Positions 1 through 10,260 of a stretch of DNA of 64,000 bases are shown piece after piece. Both the position numbers and the translations under genes were made by a program. Location: NCBI RefSeq assembly GCF_042453785.1, contig NC_091674.1, positions 24,754,001 through 24,818,000 of the forward strand. The letters are read 5' to 3'. Position 1 is the first letter of the stretch; the number at the start of each line of letters is the position of its first letter. The notes beneath the pieces were generated by a model. That model saw only the letters and a program-made list of their open reading frames with translations. It did not search any database and was not told where the DNA came from. The DNA comes from Malus domestica. Its lineage: Eukaryota > Streptophyta > Magnoliopsida > Rosales > Rosaceae.

Positions 1-32
1 AATTACATATTCCGAGCCTGAATATTTTACAG

Positions 33-122
33 GTATGGAGAAAACTTCAAGTGATCGGTACCGACTTGATTTCTCTTGCAAGAAACCTCTCGGACATGTC
101 TAGGGCTTCTCACAATGAACAG
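33..122 (+). CDS. Internal exon of EHD3-like PHD-finger gene (partial gene, enters from left edge)
   Basis: A 90-bp open exon is bounded by a 3' splice site (ttttacag) and a 5' splice site (gttagg). It encodes 30 residues beginning VWRKLQVIGTD and ending SRASHNEQ, in phase 0 at both ends. The next recognisable exon starts at 5890 with FYHLGSDSR, also in phase 0, so the frame runs on across a 5.8 kb intron that contains a copia element. Short conserved blocks of this kind precede the first PHD finger in plant EHD3-type proteins as I remember them. Earlier exons lie off the window. The exon call rests on frame, splice signals and fit to the downstream exon. Confidence 0.7.
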
Positions 123-285
123 GTTAGGTGATTCAGTTGAAGAGATGTCTAGTCCAAATACCTGAAGATGTAGTTTAAAGAAATCTATTACTTCTAGAAA
201 TAACTTATTGTATGTTCACTCTGTGGTGTTGTAAGCCTGATCTCACAAATTATTTTATCTATCATCTCAAGTGGGAGGTCTAGTC

Positions 286-775
286 TGTTGGGGCTTAAAA
301 AGACTTCACTACTTTGGAGACGTTTATCTCACAAAGAAAAATGTAATGCAGCGGAATTGATAGGCTAGAGAAAGAAAGAACACTCAATGTATTACACAAG
401 ATTTTTATTCACTCACAAACTTAGTACAAGAGGAAACACTCAAACACTCTTAGAAGCTTTGTTGCTTCTTCTCACTTCTCACTACTTGGTCTCTTGGTTG
501 TTTCAAATGGTGTGGATGCCTTCTCCTTTTATAGGCATGGATGGAACCTTGGAGAAGCATGGAAACATCATGCTAGATATATCTAGACAATTCCACTACC
601 TTCCTATGCTAGAATTATCTACACTAATCTTGTATGTTGGTGGAATCCTCACCATTCTTCTAGACTCTTTCACCAACTTGAACTTTGCTAGAATTCTCTA
701 GCATGTGCATGGATCTTTCTTTGAGCATGGGTTAGATCCATTATCTTTGGGCCAAGACAAGATTACAATTCAACA
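286..775 (-). repeat. 3' LTR of the copia element (left end)
   Basis: 490 bp with TG...CA ends. On the minus strand it contains a TATA-like box (tataaaag, complement of about 527-536). Immediately inside, at 776-785, the minus strand reads gattaaggga, a weak polypurine tract. It is nearly identical to the repeat at 4889-5378. Confidence 0.93.
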
Positions 776-1013
776 TCCCTTAATCTTGTCTTGTGACGCC
801 GATTGTGTTCCTCAATATGACAAAGTCTTCTTGCCTGAGTGGTTTGGTGAATATGTCGGCAACTTGGTCTTGTGACTTCACGTATTCCACTTGCGCATCA
901 TTTCTTGCAATACAGTCTCTTATGTAATGATAGCGGGTATCTATGTGTTTGCTTCTGTCATGGAATACTGGATTCTTTGCTAGAGCTATTGCAGACTTGT
1001 TGTCGACATAGAT

Positions 1014-2568
1014 CTATGTTGGCTCTTCTCGTGGCATGTTTAATTCTTTTAGCAAGTTTCTCAGCCAGATTGCATGACAGACACATGAGGTAGCAGCTAC
1101 GTATTCAGCTTCGAAAGTAGAAAGAGTGACAATCGATTGCTTCTTCGACATCCATGTGAATGCAATGTCTCCCATGAAGAACACAAATCCAGTAGTGCTT
1201 TTTCTATCTTCAGAATCTCCTGCCCAATCACTGTCGCTATACCCAACAAGTTTGTAGTTATCAGAACTTGAATAGAACAAGCCAAAGTTAATAGTACCTT
1301 TAAGGTATCAAAGAATTCTTTTGGCGGTCTTCAAGAGTGTAGTTGTGGGATTCTCCATGTAGCGACTGACTAATCCGACGACATAGAGAATGTCTGGTCT
1401 TGTGCATGTCAAGTAGCACAAGCTTCCAACTAAACTCTTGAAAAATGTTGGATCTACACTTTCTCCTTCGTCATGCTTGGTTAGTTTGACTCCGCACTCC
1501 ACTGGTGTACTTATGGGCTTGCAGTCTTCCATTTTGAACTTTTTCACTATCTCCTTTGTGTAGCTTTCTTGGGAGATGAAAATGCCTTCTTTGTTCTGCT
1601 TGACTTCAATGCCTAGGTAGTATGTCATCAACCCGATGTCGGTCATCTCGAATTCTTTGGTCATCACTCTCTTGAACTCTTCATACATGCTTGGATTACT
1701 TCCGATGAAGATTAGATCATCCACATATAAGCACACAATTAGAATATCTTCATATTTGACTTTGACGTAAAGAGCATGTTCATGAGGGCACTTGATGAAG
1801 TTGTTCTCTTGAAAGTACTTGTCGATTCGACTATTCCATGCTTGTGGCGCTTGTTTTAACCCATAAAGGGCTTTCTTCAACTTCAGAACTTTATCTTCAT
1901 GCCCTTTGATTACATAGCCTAACGGTTGCTGAATGTAGACTTCTTCTTCAAAGACTCCATTTAAGAAAGCGGACTTCACATTCATTTTGAGCTACCAAAG
2001 AAATTAGTAATCGTATAGTTTCCAACCGAGCAACGGGTGCAAATACCTCATCATAGTCGATTCTAGCTCTTTGACTATAGCCATTCGCCACTAGTCTCGC
2101 CTTGTATCTTTCAACCTCTTCGTTGGCATTTTTCTTTGTCTTGTACACCCACTTGACTCCGATGGCTTTATGTCCTTTCGGAAGATTAGCGATTTCCCAT
2201 GTATCGTTCTTTTGGATTGCTTCAATTTCTTCATCCATTGCTTTCCTCCACTTAGTATCTTGCACTACTTCTTAGAAGTCAACTAGTTCACAATCAGCAA
2301 AGAGACAGAAAAGTGTAGGATTATCGAGTCTTTCAGCTACCTCATAGAGATCTCGTAGACTTCTTGTGCGTGGTACTTCTCTTTCATTTAGACTCTCACT
2401 TGATGATGCTGATGCTGGTGAATTACCATAATTGGTTAATGTTGGTGAAGCAGGTGAAGTAGTGGACTCTTGTTGAACCTCTCTTGCTTGCTCCATCATC
2501 CCTTGTTCATGCTCTTCTTCAAACTGAGGAAAGAAGTGAAGATCACCTGCATGGGAGCCAAATCCCAT
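1014..2568 (-). pseudogene. Copia reverse transcriptase and RNase H remnant
   Basis: Three frame segments carry recognisable domains. 2272-2568 is the acidic linker. 1948-2265 is the RT N-terminus ([29 protein letters not shown]). 1308-1985 carries the RT palm (LKKALYGLKQAPQAWNSRI) and the catalytic YVDD box in CLYVDDLIFIGSN. 1014-1280 carries the RNase H region (GYSDSDWAGDSEDRKSTTG, SKKQSIVTLSTFEAEYVA). Stops and frame changes separate the pieces. The RNase H C-terminus continues in another frame to about 780. Motif quality is high, so decay is recent. Confidence 0.88.
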
Positions 2569-3225
2569 TCTCCTTCTTTATCGAACGTCACATCTCGACT
2601 GATCACCGTCTTCCCATTGTTTGGATTATACAGCTTATAGCCTTTTGAATTTGAGTCATAACCGATAAAAATGAACTTTTCACTTTTATCGTCGAGTTTG
2701 GTTCTCCTCTCGTCTGGTACATGTACATAGGCTATGCTTCCAAAAACTCTTAGATGAGAGATACCTGGTTTTCTTCCACTTCATGCTTCTTGCGGAGTCT
2801 GGGTTTTTTTCCACTTCATGCTTCTTGCGGAGTCTTTCCCCACACTTCTTGTTGGAGACCGATTTGATAGGTAAACAGCACATGCTACCACTTCTGCCCA
2901 CAGCTCCTTAGGCAATCTCTTACTTTTGAGCATGATTCGAGCCATGTCGAGGATGGTTCGATTTTTTCTTTCCGCCACACCGTTTTGTTGAGGGGATCTT
3001 GGAACTGTCAAAGGTCGACGAATTCCATTAGCTTCACATAATTCTTGAAATTCCTTTGAAGTGAATTCTCTTCCTCAATCAGATCTCATGGCTTTGATCT
3101 TGCAATCACTTTCTTTCTTTACAACAGCTTTGAACTTCTTGAATGCTCCAAAGACTTCTGATTTCTGCTTCAAGAAATACACCCAGGTTTTCCTTGAAAA
3201 ATCATCACTGAAGAGAAGGAAATAA
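2569..3225 (-). pseudogene. Copia integrase remnant with frame breaks and a 35-bp tandem duplication
   Basis: The reading continues in other frames. At 3011 it reads TVPRSPQQNGVAERKNRTI, the region of the integrase catalytic Glu. A 27-bp sequence is then directly repeated (2774-2800 and 2809-2835) with a period of 35 bp. That is not a multiple of three, so it shifts the frame. After it, segments typical of the integrase-RT linker can be seen in a third frame. No continuous integrase frame remains. Confidence 0.8.
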
Positions 3226-4872
3226 TTATTTTTTACCCAAAGAACTTGGTTTTATTGGACCGCACACATCGGTATGAATGAGCTGGAGTGGCTTCTGGGC
3301 TCTTGTGGTTGACTCCTTTGGAAAGCTTTTCCTGAATTGTTTCCTAAGTAAACAACCTTCGCAAACTTGATCAGGGAGACTGATGCACGGTAAGCCTCTC
3401 ACCATCTTCTTCTTGGGTAATAATTCCAGCCCCCCAAAGTTAAGATGCCCAAAATGAAGATGCCAAAGCCATGATATGTCTTTGTAACATGTTTTGAGGC
3501 ACTTTGCAACATCATTTTGAATATTCATAGGAAACATCCTATTCTTTGACATTTTCACCTTGGCAATTAATCTTCCTTTGTCATCTCTAAGAAAAAGGCT
3601 ATAATTTTTCATGTGAATATCATAACCTTTGTCTAAGAGTTGACCCAAGCTCAAAATGTTGCTTTTCATATTGGGCACGTAGTAGACATTTGAAATTAAT
3701 TGGTGACCGCCATTTTTCAGGGGAATTAGGATGTTACCTTTTCCTTTGACGGGTATTTTGGATTCGTCTCCAAAAGAAACGTTGCCACTCACCGATTCAT
3801 TGAGCTCTACGAACATGCTTCTTCTTCCGCACATATGGTTGCTAGTGCCGGTGTCAAGGTACCATGTATAGTCTTGGTCTCCATCATTGTTCTTGCATGC
3901 TAGTAGCACAATGCCATTATCTTCTTTCTCTTCTTTCACATAATTGACCTTCTCATCAAGTCTGTTGATTGGAGCTCTACATTCCCAAGCATAATGCCCA
4001 AACTTTTGACAATTGTAGTATTGAACTTGAGATTTTTCATACCTCAAGTTTGAGCGTCCTCTTCCACGACCATTTGTTGAGCTTCCTCTTCTTTCGTAGT
4101 TGTTATGATTGTTGAAGTTCTAACCACGTCCACGTCTATGTCCACGTCCACGACCTCGACCACGACTTCTTTCGTACTGGCTTCTCTCGTTGTCCAAGCT
4201 TTCTTCTTTCTTCTTTAGCTGGACATGCGTCTTGAGGAGTTGCTCATCATTCCCTTGCCTCTTCTTATGCTTCTCTTCATATGCTTGTAGCGAGCCCATT
4301 AATTGCTCTATACTAATTTCTTCCAAGTTTTTAGTTTCTTCAATCGTCACGACAATGTGCTCGAACTTGGGGTCCAACGAGCGTAGTATCTTCTCCATAA
4401 TACTAACATCTTCTAACTTTTCTCCGTTTCTTTTTAATTGATTGGAAACTGCTAAGACTCTTGAAAAATAATCAGAGATTGATTCAGACCCTTTCATTTG
4501 TAGAGATTCTAACTCACCTCTTAGTACTTGAAGACGAACCTTTTTCACTTGTTCGACTCCTTTGTAAGAGGTTTGAAGTTTCTCCCATGCTTGCTTGGCA
4601 GAGGTTGCACTTGAGACCTTCTCAAAGCCATTGTCATCTAATGCTTGGTAGATGAGGTAGAGAGCCTTATTGTCTCTCTTTCTTGAATCTTTCAAACTCT
4701 CCTTCTGGGGTTGGGACAGAGTAGCTTCATCTTCTGGCTCAGTGTAGCCTTTCTCCAGGACTTCCCATACATCATGTGCTCCCAAAAGGGCCTTCATTTT
4801 GATACTCCAATTATCGAAGTTGTGGTTATCGAACACTGGAACTTGGAAGGCTGCCATAGCGTTGCTAGCCAT
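3226..4872 (-). pseudogene. Copia gag-protease and start of integrase, interrupted
   Basis: From the ATG at 4872 the frame encodes a UBN2-type Gag (MASNAMAAFQVPVFDNHNF; LQTSYKG; LESLQMKGSESISDYFSRV) ending in an Arg/Gly-rich stretch. A single TAG (complement of 4120-4122) stops it. The same frame then continues with a zinc knuckle (NCQKFGHYAWEC) in which the expected first Cys is Tyr, an aspartic protease motif (WYLDTGTSNHMCG), the GAG-pre-integrase region (HLHFGHL, CEGCLLRKQ) and the beginning of the integrase core (LIHTDVCGP). It ends at a stop at 3226, next to a T/A-rich run where the frame is lost. The gene is broken at least twice. Confidence 0.85.
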
Positions 4873-4873
4873 A

Positions 4874-4885
4874 GCTCTGGTACCA
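4874..4885 (-). promoter_or_regulatory. Primer-binding site, initiator Met-tRNA type
   Basis: The minus strand reads TGGTACCAGAGC three bases inside the 5' LTR. This is one base from the usual plant copia primer site TGGTATCAGAGC, complementary to the 3' end of initiator Met-tRNA. The gag ATG (4872) follows almost directly, the typical compact copia arrangement. Confidence 0.85.
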
Positions 4886-4888
4886 CTT

Positions 4889-5378
4889 TGTTGGGGCTTA
4901 AAAAGACTTCACTACTTTGGAGACGTTTATCTCACAAAGAAAAATGTAATGTAGCGGAATTGATAGGCAAGAGAAAGAAAGAACACTCAATGTATTACAC
5001 AAGATTTTTATTCACTCACAAACTTAGTACAAGAGGAAACACTCAAACACTCTTAGAAGCTTTGTTGCTTCTTCTCACTTCTCACTACTTGGTCTCTTGG
5101 TTGTTTCAAATGGTGTGGATGCCTTCTCCTTTTATAGGCATGGATGGAACCTTGGAGAAGCATGGAAACATCATGCTAGATATATCTAAACAATTACACT
5201 ACCTTCCTATGCTAGAATTATCTACACTAATCTTGTATGTTGGTGGAATCCTCACCATTCTTCTAGACTCTTCCACCAACTTGAACTTTGCTAGAATTCT
5301 CTAGCATGTGCATGGATCTTTCTTTGTGCATGGGCTAGATCCATTATCTTTGGGCCAAGACAAGATTACAATTCAACA
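4889..5378 (-). repeat. 5' LTR of the copia element (right end)
   Basis: 490 bp, TG...CA ends, paired with 286-775. Transcription of the element would start in this copy and run leftward through gag. Its outer edge lies about 510 bp before the acceptor of the host intron. Confidence 0.93.
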
Positions 5379-5863
5379 CAGTCCGCAATACATTGAAATA
5401 TGGAAAAAATGAGGTACAAGAGTTTTCTATTTTTAACATAGAATTGAGTTTACTGAATCAGAGACATCTGATGAAATGCCTGATTGTATGGTGCATTTGG
5501 TGCCTTGGAAATATAAATTTAGGAAACGTTTTCAGAAATCTCCTAATATTCTTATGTGTTTACGCTTTTAAAGTAGTTGTTTCTTTCACTTTTCTAACTA
5601 TTGCCTATTTTCCTTTTGCATACTTGTCACTTGTAGGATTTTGCCTTCTCAGCATATTTAAAGTTTCATGTCTTTTGGGATATGTGAAAACGGTTATTTG
5701 TTTAATTATTGTGATGAGAATGGAGTCACCTGACAATTAAAGAATTCTGAAAACAATTTTTGTGGTTTTCATTGTCAATCTAATTCATGTCTGGCTAAAT
5801 GCATCTCAGTTATCATGCTTACGATTTTATTTCAAGGCCTTGATCAGCTGGTTTTTAGTAGTA

Positions 5864-5889
5864 TACTAACGTTTGTCACTTTAAAACAG
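5864..5889 (+). promoter_or_regulatory. Branch point and 3' splice site of the copia-bearing intron
   Basis: A perfect TACTAAC branch-point motif (5864-5870) lies 19 nt before the acceptor dinucleotide AG (5888-5889), which opens the PHD exon in frame. The upstream donor is at 123. The acceptor therefore looks intact despite the retrotransposon about 510 bp upstream. Confidence 0.6.
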
Positions 5890-6760
5890 TTCTACCACTT
5901 GGGATCTGACTCTCGCGCTAAACTGGAGCAAACAGAGGATTGTGGTGTGTACAGTGCATGCACTTGCAGGTGCTGCGGATGCCATGCAAATGGGAAGGAT
6001 TGTTTAGTATGTGATTCATGTGAGGAGATGTACCATATCTCTTGCATTGAGCCTGCTGTCAAAGAAATTCCTCCAAGTTGGTATTGTACTAGGTGCACTG
6101 CAAGTGGTATTGGATCACCCCATGAGAACTGTGTCGTGTGTGAGAAGTTGAACGTGGCCAAGACTGTAGTTGATGGAATTGGAGGTGAAAGTGTTTCTAC
6201 AGAAGAAGAAACAGTCAATGAGACAGGTGAAAATTCAAAATGGAGTGCAGATGATGGAATCCAGCTATCGGAAGAAAGCAAAAGAATTTGCAAAACTTGT
6301 CGACTTGAGGTAAAAACACAATGATAGTTTGAGGACATGTGGTCATCCATACTGCCCCAAGCAATACTACCATGTGAGGTGTCTGACAACTAACCAGTTA
6401 AGATCTTACGGCCCCTGTTGGTATTGTTATTCTTGCCTATGCAGAAATTGTCTCATTGATAAAGATGATGATATGATTGTGCTTTGTGACGGTTGTGATC
6501 ACGGGTACCACCTCTATTGCATGGAACCACCACGCACTTCCATTCCAGCTGGAAAATGGTTTTGCAAAAAATGTGATACCGGAATTAAGGCCATACGCAA
6601 GGCAAGAAAGGCTTATGATAAGAAAGAAAAGACACAGAGAGCGAAAAGTGAAGGTTTAAAGAAGTTGAATGAAAAAGGGGATAACAGGGAATCAGAACAA
6701 GGTAGAGGGGGAATGGAGGTCCTTCTCTGTGCAGTCCATACTCTAGATAATGAAGAGTAA
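5890..6760 (+). pseudogene. Last coding exon of EHD3-like PHD-finger protein, frameshifted
   Basis: This exon continues the gene that starts off the left edge. The first frame (5890-6324) encodes FYHLGSDSR and then a Cys-rich PHD finger (CTCRCCGC, CLVCDSCEEMYHISC, WYCTRC) followed by ENCVVC. The second frame (from about 6329 to the stop at 6758-6760) encodes a further finger ([20 protein letters not shown]) and a canonical PHD finger ([21 protein letters not shown]), then a basic Lys/Arg-rich tail. The frame changes at about 6310-6330 with an in-frame TGA. The only GT-AG there is 18 nt, too short for a plant intron and a multiple of three, so splicing cannot explain it. PHD fingers read histone H3 tails. 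Rice EHD3 promotes flowering, but a flowering role here is inference. The gene is either a recent pseudogene or carries an assembly indel. Confidence 0.75.
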
Positions 6761-9700
6761 ATGAGAATGAGACGGTTTTCAGGGAATGACATGTTTTCTT
6801 TGAGTAACGGATTTGATTTTTGTAGGTCTATCTCACGGCTAACAAGTCTGCGTTGGAGGCGATATTTTGGTAGGTTGTAAACTCTGTTAGATTCTGCTGA
6901 CTTTTGGATACTTAACTCAGCGAAAGACAGGATTCCGAAATGGCTGTAAATGTAGTTTCGTTCTTGCTAGAAGTGCACAGTTTGAGAAAACAGGACGGCA
7001 GATTGGTAAAATGACCATTTTAACGGCCACCATTGAACATACTGGTGGTTTCTACTTTTGTAAGTAGTTATTTTTTAAAGGTATCAGCATGTAATTCTCC
7101 GCGCTTATGTTGTAAGACGATGAAAGTTGATCAAATTTCGATAACTAATGGAACACTTTTTTGAACATTTTAAGCTCCTTGTCGGGTCTTTCTTGTCTTG
7201 TGGTCTTATATTTTGGTACATGATGCTTGATTTAACTTTTGCAAATGCTTCTTTATGCACGAATCTGCTCTTCATTGAGATTCTGTTTGGTGGACATGGA
7301 CTTCATCCATGAAATAAACTTGTGATGTTTTTTATTTTTGTTTTTGTTTTTGAGCTACTGTTTTATATAATTTCAAAGTCTCTATCAACGAGATTGGTTA
7401 AGTTGGTAAGAATCGTTCTCTACGCTAATCCAAAGTCTAGGTTTGGGCCTCATTACCAACAATCTCTTGTGGTGGGCAATTTGTAAAAATAAAAAAAAAT
7501 GGGCTGAGATGATAACATGCTAAAAGATGATACATTTTTTTTGCTCGACAAGAAACGATAAGGTGGTATCTCACCACAAACGAATACAGAAATGCCACTT
7601 TGGACGTTGCTCCAATGACTAAAAAATTTGTATGAAATGATAAAAATTTGGACTATTTCTTGATCCATGCCCTATCTTTTAGCAAAGGTCATGCTACTTC
7701 CAATAATGCAGGAGGCTTGATAAAAATTTGGACTATTTCTTGATCCATGCCCTATCTTTTAGCAAAAGGTCATACGACTTCCAATAATGCAGGAGGTTTG
7801 ATAAAAATTTGGACTATTTCTTGATCCAAGCCTTCAAACAAAAAACTTCAAAAGCAATACAAAATAATGCATCAAATATAGTAGAGGTATTTTTCGTTAT
7901 TTTAACAGTGTTTTTTACTATTTTTTTTTCATACAGTTTTTTTTTTTTAATAAATAATTGGTATCTCACAATAAACTAGTAATAATGTGATTCAATCAGT
8001 TCTTCATTAAATATTATTTTCTCTATTTTAAACACATGTAAAACATCTTAAGATGTGTGTAATGCCGGTTATAAAAAAAGGTCTTACGCACGTAGATAAT
8101 AATGTGATTAAATTAGTTGTCAAATGATTGTATTTTTTTTTTTAACAAACGATATTATCTACACTAAAAGGTGATGGGGTAGGCTTAGTCTCGCAATGAG
8201 CTAGCAATAATATGATTTAATCAGTTGTTTATTAAATATTTTTTTCTCTATTCTTAATATAAATTCAATAGAGACTTTTTCTTCTAGCATGAGGGATTTC
8301 TTTTAGCATGATCTAAGGTTATTCATTTACTTCAAATATTTGACTTTTTCTTTTGTCAATTTACTCATATAAATACATTCAAAACATGTAAGTCGCACGT
8401 AGCACGCGGTGATTCACAAAATGTCTTCTACATGCGCTTGAGCGCGTGCATGAAGGCTAGTTTTTCCAATAATGCACTGCAAGCTGAACTTTTGTTTTAT
8501 GTATCCCTTAGAACAACTCCACCCATTAAGACGAAATATTAAATAACCTTTCAGAACTTTGACACCACCCTTTCATTTGATTGAATTTGTATTTCAATTT
8601 GAGGACCCTCAATATGCTCTGCCTCTGTTACTTTTACATATCACTTGTGAAAGTTTTGGAAGTTAACTTCAAAGTTCCTTCAAACGCTGTTTCAAATGTG
8701 GTACAAAAGAGAGAGAACCCACAAAGGAGAAAGTGAATTTGGTTCTTTCGTTTCGATGGGTAGAGTGGAGTGGAAAGATAGGTGTTGGTGCTTTTGGAGA
8801 AATTTTTCAGTGTGCCTGAAATACAGTACCTATATTATATGTCATTATACAAGTGGAGAGACATTTAAAATAAATTTTTTTCTCAATTTGTATAATAATG
8901 CATGGCATATCATTCCATCCGATTAATCTAAGCTGTGAACATAATAAGTCTTGAAAGATTTTCAAAGTGCCCGAAACCAAACACATTAAAAATTACGTAG
9001 AACTTACATCGTCATTTTTTATTATTAAAGATGCTCCGGCTATTTAGTGAGAAGAATAGGGTTAGTTCGAGCATCTTTTTGAATAAAAAAAATATATATT
9101 TGAGATGTACATTTCCATTTACATCTCAATTTATATAAAGAAAAAAAATTAAACTTAGAATTACATTCACTTTTCTCTCTTTAATTCGCAAGCCCACCTC
9201 CTAGGATGTGAAAGTAGGATGTAAATTCACATATTTATTTACATTTTGCGGCGAAGAATTTTACATCTTGCAGAGCAGAAAGCTTTTTGACCAATCAAAA
9301 AGTAAACTTTTTATTTTTAACATTTTGCATTTTCTATCGGATATAAATAATTTATTGCTAATCTGCTTGTACAGACTGAGTGTGTAATTATTTATAGCTT
9401 GGCGCTTTGTATAGTTTCGGAGATGCTCTTCAAAATGAATTAACTTCGAAGTGAGAGGTAACAGAGAGTCCATAAAAAATTTCATTTTAAGAAAGTCTTT
9501 TTAGCATTGATCTTACATAATACATAGAAATCTTGGTAAGAAAATAAAAAAACAAACACTTGGGTCTGACAACCTATGTTCTACGTTTGTATATTTTATG
9601 TAGATATTAATGAGAAATTGGAGCATTGATTTTTTTATTTTTTTTAAGTTTGAAAAGGTTTTTGATGGACTAGATTCTCGGCCACCAGCAGACCTGCCTG

Positions 9701-9814
9701 CCCTTAACTCTCTGCTTAGTCCAAAACATCGTACTTTTGTTTTAATTATATGATATTAGGGTTGATAGTTCAATGTACGGCTGAGACAAGTGACGGTGGC
9801 TTACTCTCGGCCAC
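6761..9814. other. AT-rich intergenic DNA downstream of the PHD gene
   Basis: The first few hundred bases are the probable 3' UTR of the PHD gene. The rest is AT-rich with short poly-A/T runs and many stops in all frames. I see no gene. Imperfect internal duplications occur, for example about 7953-8045 against 8185-8290, both around a segment resembling 'aataatrtgattyaatcag'. A sharper tandem repeat is listed separately. Confidence 0.6.
7639..7832. repeat. Tandem repeat, period about 80 bp, 2.4 copies
   Basis: The unit starts gataaaaatttggactattt and includes a cttccaataatgcaggagg block. Copies start at 7639, 7719 and 7800 (the last is partial) and differ by only a few bases. No coding potential. 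Confidence 0.9.
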
Positions 9815-9822
9815 CCAGCAGA

Positions 9823-10252
9823 TAGGCCTGGCATTTTGGACCCAACCCGTTAACCCGATCCGACCCAACCCGTTAATATTTATATTTGGGTGGATGCTTA
9901 ACAGGTTGGGTCGCTAACGGGTGAACCCGTTAACAACCCGTTAAATAACGGGTCACTTTGGATCAACCCGTTAGACTAGTTAGGACCCGTTAACACCCGT
10001 TAGCACCCGTTAGTTGATGATATTTTAGTAATTTTAGTAAAGTCTTGATAACAAAAAATAAATTTTATGCAAAAAAATAATAATAATAATTGTTAACGGA
10101 TGATAACGGATGAAACGGGTGACCCGTTAGCTTAACGGGTCGGATTCGGGTGACCCGTTAGCTTAACGGGTTGGATTCGGGTGACCCGTTAACTTAACGG
10201 GTCGGATTCAACCCGATCCAAACCCAATAAACCCGACCCGTTTACAGGTCTA
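9823..10252. mobile_element. Non-autonomous hAT-type MITE with perfect 8-bp target duplication
   Basis: The 430-bp element begins TAGGCCTG and ends CAGGTCTA, imperfect terminal inverted repeats of hAT type. It is flanked by identical 8-mers ccagcaga (9815-9822 and 10253-10260), the target-site length of hAT transposases. The interior is made almost entirely of ACCCGTTA / TAACGGGT words in both orientations, so it can fold on itself extensively. No coding sequence. The flanks (9672-9766 and 9801-10335 without the insert) are themselves a tandem duplication, and the element sits in the second copy. Confidence 0.9.
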
Positions 10253-10260
10253 CCAGCAGA

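Larger units (their letters stand above)
286..5378 (-). mobile_element. Ty1/copia LTR retrotransposon inserted in an intron
   Basis: Two 490-bp direct repeats (286-775 and 4889-5378) start TGTTGGGG and end TTCAACA. They flank minus-strand gag, protease, integrase, reverse transcriptase and RNase H remnants in copia order. The flanking 5-mers are tagtc (281-285) and cagtc (5379-5383), a target duplication with one change. A primer-binding site lies next to the right LTR. By eye the LTRs differ at about seven positions (about 98.6% identity), so the insertion looks recent. The coding region is nevertheless broken by a stop in gag, frame changes and a 35-bp tandem duplication, so this copy cannot make its own proteins. 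It is antisense to the PHD-finger gene. Confidence 0.95.

Noticed and set aside
387..701. Identical-looking small proteins at 387-701 and 4969-5304
   Set aside because: Both lie inside the two LTRs of the same copia element and have no coding evidence.
6316..6333. A tiny GT-AG intron to explain the PHD frame change
   Set aside because: It is 18 nt, far below plant intron size, and a multiple of three, so removing it would not restore the frame.
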